Shown: positions 7,650 through 17,602, counted from the first letter of the stretch. The stretch is DNA of 64,000 bases from Streptomyces lanatus (GCF_014655715.1 NZ_BNBM01000001.1:436742-500741), one strand, 5' to 3'. Numbers and translations: made by a program. Notes: generated from the letters alone by a model not told the origin.

Positions 7650-9536
7650 ATGCCGGCAAGAGTTCGCGCACGTCTCAGAGCTGCCCTCGTCGCGGCCGTC
7701 GCCATCTCGGCGACGGCCGCGACCTTAGGTCCCGCACAGTCCCAACCGCGCAAGACGGTCCCGTCGTTCGAGCAACAGGTTCTGTTCAAGGCGTCCCAGG
7801 ATCCCGGGTACGCCTGCTTCCGCATTCCCGCGATCGTGAAGTCCAACGACGGCACGCTGCTGGCGTTCGCCGAAGGGCGGGTGCTCAACTGCGGCGACGC
7901 CGCCGACATCGACCTCGTGGTCAAGCGGTCCACCGACGGCGGACGCACCTGGGGCCCGCTCCAGGTCGTCAACGAGGGAAACGGCGACACGCACGGCAAC
8001 CCGGCACCCATCGTCGACCGCCGGACCGGCCGCATCCTGCTGGCGGAGACCTACAACACCGGGCGCACGGACGCGGGCAGTTGCTCCGTGCCCTGTGACC
8101 GCACCCCGCATCTGCAGTACAGCGACGACGACGGCCGGACCTGGTCCAAGCCGCGCGATCTGAGCGCCTCGATACTGCCCGCGAACTGGAACTCCTGGTA
8201 CGCCACCGGCCCCGTGCACGGCATCCAGCTCACCAAGGGCCCGCACGCCGGACGGCTGGTCTTCGGCGTCAACACCGAGACCTGGGACGGCAGTCGGGTC
8301 TCCGCCAACCACGCCGCCCTCATCGTCAGCGACGACGGCGGCGACAACTGGCGGATCGGCGCCACCGACTCCTGGTCCATCTCCGCCGCCGACCGCACCT
8401 TCCGGCAGAAGCCGTCCGAGGTGACCCTCACCGAGCGCACCGACGGCACGATCCTCATCAGCGGCCGGGAACAGGACGGCACCGACCTCGGCCATCGCTC
8501 GCAGACGTTCAGCACGGACGGCGGCGACAGCTTCACCGGGCCGTTCCGCGACCTTCCGGACTTCTACACGCCCCAAGTGCAGGGCGCCACACTCCAGTTG
8601 GGCAACCGGATACTGCTGTCGGCCCCCGGCGACCCGGACCGCCGCCGCACCATGATGATCCGCAGCTCCTACAACGGCGGGACCACCTGGGACAGCGTGG
8701 ACCGCGGCAAGGTCGTCACCACGGACTGGTCCGGCTACTCCGACATGGTGGACATCGACTCGTCCACCGTGGGCCTGATGTACGAGGGCGGGACCGTGGA
8801 CGCGCGGGACGAGATCCGCTTCGCCCGGTTCAACGAGGAGTGGCTCGGCCCCCGGCGCGGCCCCGACCCGACCACCCCCGACCTCGCCATCGGCGCGCCC
8901 CGCGCGACGGTGCTCGGCGGGCCCGAGGTGACGGACGGCGTGCTCGGCAACGCCCTGCGGTTCGACGGGGACGACGACGCCGTACGGCTGCCGTACCGGA
9001 CCAGTCTTCCGCTCGGGACCAACGAGTTCACGGTGTCGCTGTTCTTCCGGTACTCCGCGACCAGCGGTGAGCAGCCGTTCCTGTGGATGGGCGGGATCGG
9101 CAGCCTCCAGCCCCAGGTGTGGCTGCGCGGTGAGCCCGACAACGACCGGGTGCGCGGCCTCATCACCACCCGCGAGGGCTACGGGGTGACGAGGACCTCG
9201 TCGGTGTGGGCGGGCGGCGCCGCCAACGACGGCGAGTGGCACCATCTCGCCCTGCGGCGCGGCGGCGGCCAGCTGACGTTGTTCCTCGACGGCAGGGCGG
9301 TCACCACCACCGATGTGACCGGGTCGGTGAGCCGTAACTCGCCGTTCGGTGTGCACATCGGGCAGCGGATGGACAGCAGGGCCTTCCTCACCGGCTCGAT
9401 CGACGACGTGCGCGTGTGGAACCGGGCGCTCGGCGACGAGGAGCTCAACGCGGCGGCGGCACCGTCCACCACCCGCAAGAAGAAGGTCACCACCCCCGAC
9501 ACCGTCCTGTGGCTGCCCATGGACCAAGTGGGCTGA
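7650..9536 (+). CDS. Secreted exo-alpha-sialidase (GH33) with C-terminal LamG domain
   Basis: 628 residues. A Sec-type signal peptide covers about residues 1-32. The six-bladed propeller shows the catalytic-arginine motif FRIP (57-60), an acid/base Asp in the NCGDAADIDLV region and several Asp-boxes (STDGGRTW, SDDDGRTW, SDDGGDNW, STDGGDSF). About residues 430-620 form a LamG/concanavalin-like domain (LPLGTNEFTVSLFFRYS, FLTGSIDDVRVWNRAL) that probably binds glycans. The enzyme releases terminal sialic acid outside the cell. Codon 26, inside the signal peptide, is TTA, the rare codon read by the bldA tRNA, so synthesis is likely tied to development. The DUF4185-like gene follows after 19 bp. 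Confidence 0.92.
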   Translation: MPARVRARLRAALVAAVAISATAATLGPAQSQPRKTVPSFEQQVLFKASQDPGYACFRIPAIVKSNDGTLLAFAEGRVLNCGDAADIDLVVKRSTDGGRTWGPLQVVNEGNGDTHGNPAPIVDRRTGRILLAETYNTGRTDAGSCSVPCDRTPHLQYSDDDGRTWSKPRDLSASILPANWNSWYATGPVHGIQLTKGPHAGRLVFGVNTETWDGSRVSANHAALIVSDDGGDNWRIGATDSWSISAADRTFRQKPSEVTLTERTDGTILISGREQDGTDLGHRSQTFSTDGGDSFTGPFRDLPDFYTPQVQGATLQLGNRILLSAPGDPDRRRTMMIRSSYNGGTTWDSVDRGKVVTTDWSGYSDMVDIDSSTVGLMYEGGTVDARDEIRFARFNEEWLGPRRGPDPTTPDLAIGAPRATVLGGPEVTDGVLGNALRFDGDDDAVRLPYRTSLPLGTNEFTVSLFFRYSATSGEQPFLWMGGIGSLQPQVWLRGEPDNDRVRGLITTREGYGVTRTSSVWAGGAANDGEWHHLALRRGGGQLTLFLDGRAVTTTDVTGSVSRNSPFGVHIGQRMDSRAFLTGSIDDVRVWNRALGDEELNAAAAPSTTRKKKVTTPDTVLWLPMDQVG

Positions 9537-9555
9537 GGCCACTAACGTCCCGGGC

Positions 9556-10788
9556 GTGCCCGACGACGCACGAGCACGACAGCGCACCGGAACCGGCCTC
9601 GGAATCCTGCTGGCCCTGGTTCTCGGGGCCGTGCTGCTCACCGCCCTCCCGGACGACGGCGAACGGGAGGGCGGTGCCGCGTGCGCACCGCACTCGGTGG
9701 CGTCCTGGTCGGCCGAGAAGGACCTCACCGCCGAGTTCGCCCGCTACGGCGACGACCCCTCCCGCGCCGACGACTGGACCGGCGGCGACGGCACCCACTC
9801 GGTACGGCTGCCGGACGGCCGGCTGCTGTGGCTGTTCTCGGACACCTACCTGGGCCAGGTGCACGCCCCGCCCAACCCGTTCGGCGAGTCCTACACCTGG
9901 CGGGAGGCGTCCGCCCCCCTGGTCCGCAACTCGGCGGTCGTCATGCGCGACGGCCGCCTGGAGCGCACCCTGCCCGCCCCGCTCTTCCCCGACCCGGCCC
10001 CGAACCAGTGGCGCTGGCCGGTCGCGGCCCGTGTCGAGCCCCGCTCCCCCGGTTCGTCAGACCAGGTGCTGCGGGTGCTGCTGTGGGTGCGCACGGCCGG
10101 GCAGTCCCCCTGGATCTACGGCGTGCCCACCGCCACCGAGGTCGCCACGCTCTCCCTGCCCGATCTGCGGGTGGAGTCGATCACCAAGATTCTCGACCAG
10201 CAGCTGGTGCCGGACGCCTCGCGGCGGGTCCTGTTCGGGACGACGCTGATCGAGGAGGGCGGCTGGACATACGTCTTCGGGGGCGACGACGGCCAGGCGG
10301 CGTCGCGGCCGGTCTCTCACGCGTATGTCGCCCGGGTCCCGAAGGGCCGGCTGGCCGAGCCGGGGGCGTGGCAGTACTGGCACGGCTCCGAGTGGGGCAC
10401 TGCCCGGCCACGTGCCGTACTCGGCGACGGGCAGCGCACGGGAGTGGGCAGTGCGTTCTCGGTGGCGCGGGTGGGCGGGACGTATCTGCTGTTCACGATG
10501 GCCGCGGGCAGCGCGGGTCTGACGACGGTGACGTCGTACTGGGCCTGCTCCCCCGCCGGCCCCTGGCACGGACCGACGAGGGACTTCAGCCCGTCGCTGC
10601 CGCCGGGCGGCCAGGTCGCCGCCTACAACCCCCAGGTGCATCCGGAACTGAGCGACGACGGACGCCTGGTGGTCAGCTACGACGTCAACTGGCTGGACAC
10701 CGGCGGCGCGGCGGCGACCCAGCTCAGCCGGAACGTGTCCCTGTACCGACCGCGGTTCGTGACTCTGCGGGCGGCGCCGACACGGTGA
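9556..10788 (+). CDS. Membrane-anchored or secreted DUF4185-like protein (predicted beta-propeller)
   Basis: 410 residues from the GTG at 9556. No recognisable ribosome-binding site precedes it, so it may be translated by coupling to the sialidase. A single hydrophobic segment (GLGILLALVLGAVLLTAL, about residues 14-31) would anchor or export it. The body resembles DUF4185 proteins, which are predicted glycoside-hydrolase-like propellers: HSVRLPDGRLLWLFSDTYLG, VRNSAVVMRDG, YNPQVHPELSDDGRLVVSYDVN. The enzymatic role is unknown; position suggests it acts on the same glycans as the sialidase. Its 3' end overlaps the convergent transporter gene by 65 bp. Confidence 0.75.
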   Translation: MPDDARARQRTGTGLGILLALVLGAVLLTALPDDGEREGGAACAPHSVASWSAEKDLTAEFARYGDDPSRADDWTGGDGTHSVRLPDGRLLWLFSDTYLGQVHAPPNPFGESYTWREASAPLVRNSAVVMRDGRLERTLPAPLFPDPAPNQWRWPVAARVEPRSPGSSDQVLRVLLWVRTAGQSPWIYGVPTATEVATLSLPDLRVESITKILDQQLVPDASRRVLFGTTLIEEGGWTYVFGGDDGQAASRPVSHAYVARVPKGRLAEPGAWQYWHGSEWGTARPRAVLGDGQRTGVGSAFSVARVGGTYLLFTMAAGSAGLTTVTSYWACSPAGPWHGPTRDFSPSLPPGGQVAAYNPQVHPELSDDGRLVVSYDVNWLDTGGAAATQLSRNVSLYRPRFVTLRAAPTR

Positions 10789-11764
10789 TCGTCTCCTGGG
10801 CGTCGTGGGCACGGCGCTTGGCGATGACCGCGCACACCATCAGCTGCATCTGGTGGAAGAGCATCAGCGGCAGCACGGCCAGCGAGGCGTGCGCGCCGAA
10901 CAGGACGCTCGCCATCGGCAGCCCGGAGGCCAGAGACTTCTTCGAGCCGGCGAACTGGATGGCGATACGGTCCTCGCGGCTGAAGCGCATCGCCTTGGCG
11001 CCGTACCAGGTCAGGGCCAGCATCACGGCCAGCAGCACCGCCTCGACGGCGAGCAGTCCGCCGAGCCGCAGCGGGCTCACCTGGTGCCAGATGCCCTGGA
11101 CCATGCCCTCGCTGAACGCGCCGTAGACGACCAGCAGGATCGAGCCCCGGTCGACGAGCCCGAGGACCTTCTTGTGCCGGGCGACGAAGCCGCCGATCCA
11201 GCGCCGCAGCAGCTGCCCGGCGGCGAACGGCACGAGCAGCTGGAGCACGATCCCCAGCAGTGAGTCGGCCGAGAAACCACCCGCGTTCCCGCCCAGCACG
11301 GCCGCCGCGAGGAGCGGGGTGATGACGATGCCGACGAGCGAGGAGAAGGAGCCCGCGCAGATCGCGGCGGGCACATTGCCCCGCGCCATCGAGGTGAAGG
11401 CGATCGAGGACTGGATGGTGGAGGGGACGAGGGTGAGGAAGAGCAGCCCCTGGTAGAGCGGCTCCGTCAGCAGCACCGGCACGAAGCCGCGGGCGGCCAG
11501 ACCGAGCAGCGGGAAGACGAGGAAGGTGCAGGCCAGGACGGTGGCATGGAGCCGCCAGTGCTTCAGCCCGTCCAGCGCCTCACGGGTGGACAGCCGGGCG
11601 CCGTACAGGAAGAACAGGAAGGCGATCGCGGCCGTGGAGGCACCGGACGCCACGTCGGCGCCCGCCCCGCGCGCCGGGAACAGAGCCGCGAGGCCCACGG
11701 TCCCGAGCAACAGCAGGATGTACGGGTCGATGGGCATCCAACGCGGCCATTGCAGGCGTTTCAC
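10724..11764 (-). CDS. Bile acid:sodium symporter-family transporter (SBF-like, YfeH type)
   Basis: 346 residues with about ten hydrophobic segments, starting MKRLQWPRWMPIDPYILLLLG. The pattern matches the SBF/BASS fold with the cross-over region (TLVPSTIQSSIAFTSMARGN and FAGSKKSLASGLPM). It probably imports an organic anion with sodium; the substrate is not predictable. It is divergent from a LysR regulator, which suggests ligand-responsive control. Confidence 0.87.
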   Translation of the reverse strand: MKRLQWPRWMPIDPYILLLLGTVGLAALFPARGAGADVASGASTAAIAFLFFLYGARLSTREALDGLKHWRLHATVLACTFLVFPLLGLAARGFVPVLLTEPLYQGLLFLTLVPSTIQSSIAFTSMARGNVPAAICAGSFSSLVGIVITPLLAAAVLGGNAGGFSADSLLGIVLQLLVPFAAGQLLRRWIGGFVARHKKVLGLVDRGSILLVVYGAFSEGMVQGIWHQVSPLRLGGLLAVEAVLLAVMLALTWYGAKAMRFSREDRIAIQFAGSKKSLASGLPMASVLFGAHASLAVLPLMLFHQMQLMVCAVIAKRRAHDAQETITVSAPPAESRTAVGTGTRSG

Positions 11765-11870
11765 TGTGCTCCACTACTTCGCTGAACTTCCGGTTCCAGG
11801 CACGGACGTGCCCTCTCCATCGTCCTCCGGCGATCAGCGATCGGGAATCCGGCATACCACTCTGACTGTC

Positions 11871-11885
11871 ATCACGATCCGCGAT
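11871..11885. promoter_or_regulatory. Possible LysR-type (ATC-N9-GAT) binding site
   Basis: ATC-N9-GAT at 11871-11885 fits the T-N11-A pattern of LysR regulators and lies in the 142-bp divergent promoter. A TAGTCT -10-like hexamer at 11894-11899 just before the GTG at 11907 suggests a nearly leaderless lysR transcript. Confidence 0.35.
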
Positions 11886-11906
11886 AACAGCGCTAGTCTG
11901 GTCAGC

Positions 11907-12770
11907 GTGTACGACCCCTCCCACCTCCGTACGTTCCTCGCGGTCGCCCAGACGCTGAGCTTCACGCAGGCCGCCCGTCGTCTGGGCCTGCGCCAGTCGA
12001 CCGTGAGCCAGCATGTACGGCGCCTGGAGGACGCCACCGGGCGGCCGCTGTTCACCCGGGACACCCACTCCGTGGAGCTGACCGAGGACGGCGAGGCGAT
12101 GCTCGGGTTCGCCCGGCGGATCCTGGAGGTGCAGGATCAGGCGGCGGCGTTCTTCACCGGCACCCGGCTGCGCGGCCGGCTCCGCTTCGGGGCGTCCGAG
12201 GACTTCGTCCTGACCCGGCTGCCGGAGATCCTGGAGGGCTTCCGCTACGACCACCCCGAGGTCGACCTGGAGCTGACGGTCGAACTCTCGGGCACCCTGC
12301 ACGAACAGCTGGCCGCCGGAAAGCTGGACCTGATGCTGGCGAAGAGGCGTCCCGAGGACCCTCGGGGCGAGTTGGTCTGGCACGACCGCCTGGTGTGGAT
12401 CGGCGCGGAACGGCTCCGCCTGGAGGCGGACCGCCCGGTGCCGCTGATCGTCTATCCGCCGCCGGGCATCACCCGGGCGCTGGCCCTGGAGGCGCTGGAG
12501 CGACAGGGCCGCGACTGGCGGATCGTCTGCACCAGCGGCAGCCTCAACGGGCTGGTCGCGGCGGCGCGGGCGGGGCTGGGGGTGATGGCGCACTCGCGGG
12601 GGCTGATCCCGCCGGGGCTGGTACGGGTACCGGAGCGGGTCGGGTTGCCGGAGCTGGGGCGGGTGGACTTCGTGCTGGTGCACGGGGGTCGCCGTACGGC
12701 GGCACAGGGGGCGGCGGATGCGTTGGCGGCGGCGATTCTGGCGGGTGGGGATCGGTTGCACCGGCGCTAA
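11907..12770 (+). CDS. LysR-family transcriptional regulator
   Basis: 287 residues from a GTG start, giving the standard LysR N-terminus YDPSHLRTFLAVAQTLSF and helix-turn-helix AARRLGLRQSTVSQHVRRLE. The periplasmic-binding-like effector domain follows from about residue 90. It is divergent from the SBF transporter, its likely target. Its 3' end overlaps the convergent Lrp-like gene by 4 bp. Confidence 0.9.
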   Translation: MYDPSHLRTFLAVAQTLSFTQAARRLGLRQSTVSQHVRRLEDATGRPLFTRDTHSVELTEDGEAMLGFARRILEVQDQAAAFFTGTRLRGRLRFGASEDFVLTRLPEILEGFRYDHPEVDLELTVELSGTLHEQLAAGKLDLMLAKRRPEDPRGELVWHDRLVWIGAERLRLEADRPVPLIVYPPPGITRALALEALERQGRDWRIVCTSGSLNGLVAAARAGLGVMAHSRGLIPPGLVRVPERVGLPELGRVDFVLVHGGRRTAAQGAADALAAAILAGGDRLHRR

Positions 12771-13750
12771 CGCGCGGGGCGCTGCTTGTACGTCAGCTGC
12801 TTCACCCGCCGCAGGAACGGCGATGCCTCCACATGCTGGACGCCCTCCAGCTGACCCAGGGGACCGCTGAGGTACGCGTACAGTTCCGCGCTGTTCTTGA
12901 CCACCGCCGTCGCGATGATGTTGCAGGGGCCCGCCGTCGCCGCCGCGTGGGCGATCGGGTCGTGGGTGGCGAGGGCCTCGCCGACGGAGGTGAGGGCGGC
13001 CGGGGTGGTGGTGATCCACAGGAGGGCGGCGAAGGGATAGCCGATGGTCTCGGACTGGTACTCCACGTCGATGTAGATCGCGCCGGACGCCACCAGCGCG
13101 GCGAGGCGGCGCTTCACGGCGGACTCCGAGCGGCCGGTGGCCCGCTGGAGTTCGGGGTGGGTCGCGCGGCCGTCCCGCTCCAGGGCGGCGACCAGCGGTT
13201 CGTCATCGGGCTCGATACGGGCCGGTCCCGACCCCGGGGACAGCACGGGGCGCAGCGCCTCGACCTGGTCGTCCGTGAGCACCCGGAACTTGCTCAGCCA
13301 GCCGTTCGGGCCGCCGTAGAAGCGGTGCAGCATCTGGTGGGCGCGGATCTCCAGGACGCGCGGGGTGCGCGGGAGCTTGCCGAGCAGCAGGTCGTCGCGG
13401 TCGTCCGTGTTGCGCGGCCGGGTCCCGAAGACGACCTCGGTGCCGCCGGAGGCGATGCCGATCCAGTTGGTGTCGTCCCGTTTGGCGAGTGCCTCGGCGA
13501 TGACCTGGGCGCTGTCCGGCACACAGCGCAGCCGCATCGTCCAGTGGTCCTGCCCGAGGCGCTCGGCGTCGCGGACGGCGACGACCCGCAGGCCGCCCTC
13601 GGCGCACAGCCGGCGGTAGCGGCGGGCGATGGTCTGGTCGGAGACCCCGAGCACCTCCCCGATGCGGGCGAAGGACGCCCGGCCGCTCGCCTCCAGCGCG
13701 TTCAGCAGCTGGAGGTCGAGCTCGTCGAAGATGTGGGATTCCATCTTCAC
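12767..13750 (-). CDS. Lrp/AsnC-family regulator with two tandem HTH-ligand units
   Basis: 327 residues, about twice the usual Lrp length. The first HTH is FARIGEVLGVSDQTIARRYRRL near residue 27, followed by an AsnC-type ligand domain. A second HTH (THPELQRATGRSESAVKRRLAAL) appears near residue 175 with a second ligand domain. The GTG at 13750 has an AGGAG eight bases upstream and is preferred to the ATG at 13744. It is divergent from the DHA2 exporter and probably controls it. Confidence 0.88.
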   Translation of the reverse strand: MKMESHIFDELDLQLLNALEASGRASFARIGEVLGVSDQTIARRYRRLCAEGGLRVVAVRDAERLGQDHWTMRLRCVPDSAQVIAEALAKRDDTNWIGIASGGTEVVFGTRPRNTDDRDDLLLGKLPRTPRVLEIRAHQMLHRFYGGPNGWLSKFRVLTDDQVEALRPVLSPGSGPARIEPDDEPLVAALERDGRATHPELQRATGRSESAVKRRLAALVASGAIYIDVEYQSETIGYPFAALLWITTTPAALTSVGEALATHDPIAHAAATAGPCNIIATAVVKNSAELYAYLSGPLGQLEGVQHVEASPFLRRVKQLTYKQRPAR

Positions 13751-13863
13751 GGCGGCTTCTCCTGTCGGATTCCGGCGATGTGATGCCCGATACCGCCGTG
13801 ATCGGCTGTGTGCGGGCCATCGTACGCGGGCAAACGCATCCGAGACGCAAGGGGTACTGGGAG

Positions 13864-15387
13864 ATGCGCACCTGGGGGCCGCTCACGGCCGTGTGCCTGA
13901 GCACGTTCATGTTGTTGCTGGATGTGACGATCGCGATCGTCGCGCTGCCGGACATGGCGAGGGCGCTGGATGCCTCGCTGAGTGATCTGCAGTGGGTGAT
14001 GGACGGGTACGCGCTGGCGCTGGCCGCGCTGCTGCTCGGGGTGGGGGCCGCGGCGGATGTACTGGGCCGGCGGCGGGTGCATGTCGCCGGGGTCGTCCTC
14101 TTCGCGGTGGCGTCGCTGCTGTGCGGGCTCGCGACCGGGCCGGGGATGCTGGTCGCGGCCCGGGGGTTGCAGGGCATCGGCGCGGCGGCCATGTTCGCCA
14201 CGACGCTGCCGCTGCTGGGCTCGGTCTATCAGGGCAAGCGGCGCTCGATCGCGCTCGGCGTGTGGGGCGCGGTGAGCGGGGCGGCGGCCGCTGTGGGGCC
14301 GATCGTCGGGGGGCTGCTCACGGACGGGCCGGGCTGGCGGTGGATCTTCTACGTCAATCTGCCGGTGAGCGTGGCCGCGGTGTGGCTGACGCTGCGGGTG
14401 GTGCCGGAGTCGCGGGGTGCGCGGGGTCGTCGTATCGACTGGGCGGGCACGGTGACGTTCGCGGTGTTCGCGGGTGCGGTGACGTACGGGGCCGTGCGGG
14501 CGGGGAGCCATGGGTGGGGTGAGCCGGGGACGCTGGGGTGGTTCGCCGGGGCGGCGCTGGCGCTGGTCTGCTTCGTGCTGGTGGAGCGGCGGGTCGCCGA
14601 TCCGCTGCTGGACCCGCGGCTGTTCGGCCGGCCCGCGTTCTCGGGGGTGATGGCGGGCGCGCTCGCCTTCAACGCGGCGGCGTTCGGTGCCATGGCGTAC
14701 TCCTCGATCTGGTTGCAGACGCTGCTCGGGATGAGTCCGGTGCGCGGCGGTGCGGTGTTCCTGTGGCTGTCGCTGGCGTCGTTCGTGGTCGCGGCGGCCG
14801 GCGGGCGGCTGCTGCACGGGGTGCCGGCCCGGCTCACCATCGGGGTGGGGCTGCTGCTGATCGGCGCGGGCCAGTTCTGCATGGCGGTCCTGGACGCCGG
14901 GTCGACGGCGAGTGCGCTGATACCGGGGCTGGTGCTGGTGGGTGTCGGTACGGGTCTGGTCTCGCCCGGTATCGCGGGCGCCGCGCTGGCCGCCGTACCG
15001 CCGGAGCGCTCGGGCATGGCGGGCGGTGCGGTGAACACCTTCCGGCAGCTCGGGTACGCGCTCGGCATCGCGCTCTACGGCACGGTCCTGACCTCACGGA
15101 TGCGGGACACGCTGCCCGACGAGGCGGCCCATGCCCTGGCGGGCGGCGGGGCGGGTGCGCTGCGGGGCGCCTTCGGTGAGGCGGCGCTGCGCGGGGCCTT
15201 CGCCGACGGACTGAACTCGGTCGCGGTGGCGGCGGGGACGACGGCCGCGGTGGCCGGGGTCCTGGTGCTCGCGCTGGTCCGCGGGCCGTCCGCGGCAAAG
15301 ACCGGAGTGACAGGTTCGGCCCAGCGTACGCTGACAGAAAAGACGGCAGACGAGACGGCAGAGGAGACGGCGACGCCCCGGGGATAG
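13864..15387 (+). CDS. MFS exporter of the DHA2 (EmrB/QacA) type
   Basis: 507 residues from the ATG at 13864. There are about 14 hydrophobic segments; the N-terminal segment contains LDVTIAIVALPDMARAL (motif D1-like) and motif A-like GVGAAADVLGRRRV lies in the first loop. The family exports drugs or metabolites with protons. The C-terminal tail (residues about 490-507) is acidic and repetitive (KTADETAEETATPRG). It is divergent from the tandem Lrp regulator. Confidence 0.9.
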   Translation: MRTWGPLTAVCLSTFMLLLDVTIAIVALPDMARALDASLSDLQWVMDGYALALAALLLGVGAAADVLGRRRVHVAGVVLFAVASLLCGLATGPGMLVAARGLQGIGAAAMFATTLPLLGSVYQGKRRSIALGVWGAVSGAAAAVGPIVGGLLTDGPGWRWIFYVNLPVSVAAVWLTLRVVPESRGARGRRIDWAGTVTFAVFAGAVTYGAVRAGSHGWGEPGTLGWFAGAALALVCFVLVERRVADPLLDPRLFGRPAFSGVMAGALAFNAAAFGAMAYSSIWLQTLLGMSPVRGGAVFLWLSLASFVVAAAGGRLLHGVPARLTIGVGLLLIGAGQFCMAVLDAGSTASALIPGLVLVGVGTGLVSPGIAGAALAAVPPERSGMAGGAVNTFRQLGYALGIALYGTVLTSRMRDTLPDEAAHALAGGGAGALRGAFGEAALRGAFADGLNSVAVAAGTTAAVAGVLVLALVRGPSAAKTGVTGSAQRTLTEKTADETAEETATPRG

Positions 15388-15638
15388 CATGATCGAAAGG
15401 GACCGGACCGGGTAATCGGGTCGTACAGATTCGGTGGAGATTACGGGTCCGAAACTTACTCAACCGTCAGTTTTCTGTCCGACCCTTCCCCATGTGAGCG
15501 CATTTTCCGTCGCTGACCTGTGCGTACGTGAGCACCGCTCGAATTTCGCCCCCCTCCCGCCCCACCGGCGGGTGGGGTAGCTTTCACGGCGCTGAGCGGA
15601 GCTTTTCAGCCGAGGCATTTCGGAGCGGGGAGCGGGGT

Positions 15639-17465
15639 TTGCGCGAGTTCACCAACCCTCCGTTGGCGTTGGCACCGCCGGTGGGCGGCCTGGCCGACGT
15701 CGTCTTCCAGCATGCCCAGGAGGACCCGTTGTATGTCGTCCTGGGCCGCAAGGACGAGGACGACCACTGGCGGGACGTCACCGCCGCCGAGTTCCGCGAC
15801 GAGGTCCTGGCCCTGGCCAAGGGCCTGCTCGCCCGGGGCATCCGGTTCGGCGACCGCGTCGCGATCATGTCCCGCACCCGCTACGAGTGGACGCTCTTCG
15901 ACTTCGCCCTGTGGACGATCGGCGCCCAGGTGGTGCCGATCTACCCCACCTCCTCGGCCGAGCAGTGCTTCTGGATGCTGTACGACGCCGAGTGCTCGGC
16001 GGCGATCGTGGAGCACGAGGACCACGCGATGACGATCGCCACCGTCATCGACCGGCTGCCCCGGCTGCACCAGCTGTGGCAGCTGGACTCGGGCGCCGTG
16101 CAGGAGCTGTACGACGCCGGTGCCCACCTCGACGACGACGTCGTCCACCGCCACCGGCAGGCGGTCACCCCGGACTCGGTCGCGACGATCATCTACACCT
16201 CGGGCACCACGGGCCGCCCCAAGGGCTGTGTGATCTCGCACGGCAACTTCATGTACGAGGCGGACACCGTCATCGACCGCTGGGAGCCGGTGTTCCACTC
16301 CAAGAAGGGCGACGAGGCGGCGACCCTGCTGTTCCTGCCGCTCGCGCATGTCTTCGGCCGGATGGTGGAGGTCGCCGCGATCCGCGGCCGGGTCCGCTTC
16401 GGTCACCAGCCGCAGATGAACGCCGCCGCGCTGCTGCCCGACCTCGCCGCGTTCAAGCCGACGTTCTTCCTGGCCGTGCCGTACATCTTCGAGAAGGTCT
16501 TCAACGCCGCCCGCCGCAAGGCCGAGAAGGAGGGCAGGTCGGGCGCCTTCGAGAAGGCCGTCGAGGTCGCCGTGAAGTACGCGGACGCCGTGGAGGCCAA
16601 GGCGTGGGGCATCGGGCCAGGACCGTCGGCGGGGCTGCGGATGCAGCACCAGCTCTTCGACAAGCTCGTCTACTCCAAGATGCGGGCGGCGATGGGCGGC
16701 CGTATCCGGCACGCGATGTCCGGCGGCTCGGCGATGGACCGGCGGCTCGGGCTGTTCTTCGCCGGCGCGGGCGTGCACATCTACGAGGGCTACGGCCTCA
16801 CCGAGTCCACGGCGGCGGCGACCGCCAACCCGCCCGAGCGCACCCGCTACGGCACCGTCGGTCGGCCCATCCCCGGCACGACCGTGCACATCGCGGACGA
16901 CGGCGAGATCTGGCTGCACGGCGCCAACGTCTTCCAGGGCTATCTCAACAACCAGAAGGCCACCGACGAGTCCCTGCACGACGGCTGGCTGGCCACCGGT
17001 GACCTGGGCTCCCTCGACGAGGACGGCTTCCTGACCATCACCGGCCGCAAGAAGGAGATCCTGGTGACCTCCGGCGGCAAGAGCGTGTCGCCGGGCCTGC
17101 TGGAGGAACGCGTCCGCGACCATCCCCTGGTCTCCCAGTGCATAGTCGTCGGCAACGACCGCCCGTACATCGCGGCCCTGGTCACCCTCGACCAGGAGGC
17201 CGTGGAGCACTGGCTGATGATGCGCGACAAGCCCCAGATGACAGCGGCCCAGCTGGTGCGCGACGCCGACCTGGAGACGGAGGTGCGGCGCGCGGTCGTC
17301 GCCGCCAACACCCTGGTCTCGCAGGCCGAGTCGATCCGTACCTTCCGTATCCTCGCCCAGCCTTTCACCGAGGAGCATGGACTGCTCACGCCGTCCCTGA
17401 AGCTGAAGCGCAAGGCGATCGAGAACGCGTACTCGGGCGAGGTCGAGGCCCTGTACCAGGCGTGA
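15639..17465 (+). CDS. Long-chain fatty acid-CoA ligase (FadD-type AMP-forming synthetase)
   Basis: About 608 residues from the TTG at 15639, which gives REFTNPPLALAPPVGGLADVVF and has a purine-rich GAGCGGGG upstream. The GTG at 15528 would add an unconserved-looking 37 residues. Adenylate-forming motifs are present: YTSGTTGRPKG (P-loop), YEGYGLTESTAAATANPP (A5), DGWLATGDLG (A7) and ITGRKKEILVTSGGKSVSP (A8). It activates fatty acids for beta-oxidation or lipid synthesis. The roughly 250 bp before it carry no recognisable gene. Confidence 0.9.
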   Translation: MREFTNPPLALAPPVGGLADVVFQHAQEDPLYVVLGRKDEDDHWRDVTAAEFRDEVLALAKGLLARGIRFGDRVAIMSRTRYEWTLFDFALWTIGAQVVPIYPTSSAEQCFWMLYDAECSAAIVEHEDHAMTIATVIDRLPRLHQLWQLDSGAVQELYDAGAHLDDDVVHRHRQAVTPDSVATIIYTSGTTGRPKGCVISHGNFMYEADTVIDRWEPVFHSKKGDEAATLLFLPLAHVFGRMVEVAAIRGRVRFGHQPQMNAAALLPDLAAFKPTFFLAVPYIFEKVFNAARRKAEKEGRSGAFEKAVEVAVKYADAVEAKAWGIGPGPSAGLRMQHQLFDKLVYSKMRAAMGGRIRHAMSGGSAMDRRLGLFFAGAGVHIYEGYGLTESTAAATANPPERTRYGTVGRPIPGTTVHIADDGEIWLHGANVFQGYLNNQKATDESLHDGWLATGDLGSLDEDGFLTITGRKKEILVTSGGKSVSPGLLEERVRDHPLVSQCIVVGNDRPYIAALVTLDQEAVEHWLMMRDKPQMTAAQLVRDADLETEVRRAVVAANTLVSQAESIRTFRILAQPFTEEHGLLTPSLKLKRKAIENAYSGEVEALYQA

Positions 17466-17602
17466 ACTGCGCCCCCGCGGCACTCGCCCGCACCAATTCT
17501 CCCCCGATACGCTTGAGTTGATATCGGCCACCGGCGCCCAGGGCGCCCAGTGCACGGGGGACGAACGGTCATGGCAGACATCGGGCGCACACCGGGGACG
17601 CC

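Noticed and set aside
7725..9728. 667-codon open frame antisense to the sialidase
   Set aside because: It is a mirror of the sialidase frame with low-complexity translation and no domain.
17504..17527. CCGATA-N12-TATCGG inverted repeat upstream of the trypsin-like gene
   Set aside because: Arms of only six bases with a long spacer are common by chance; there is no supporting promoter or regulator context.
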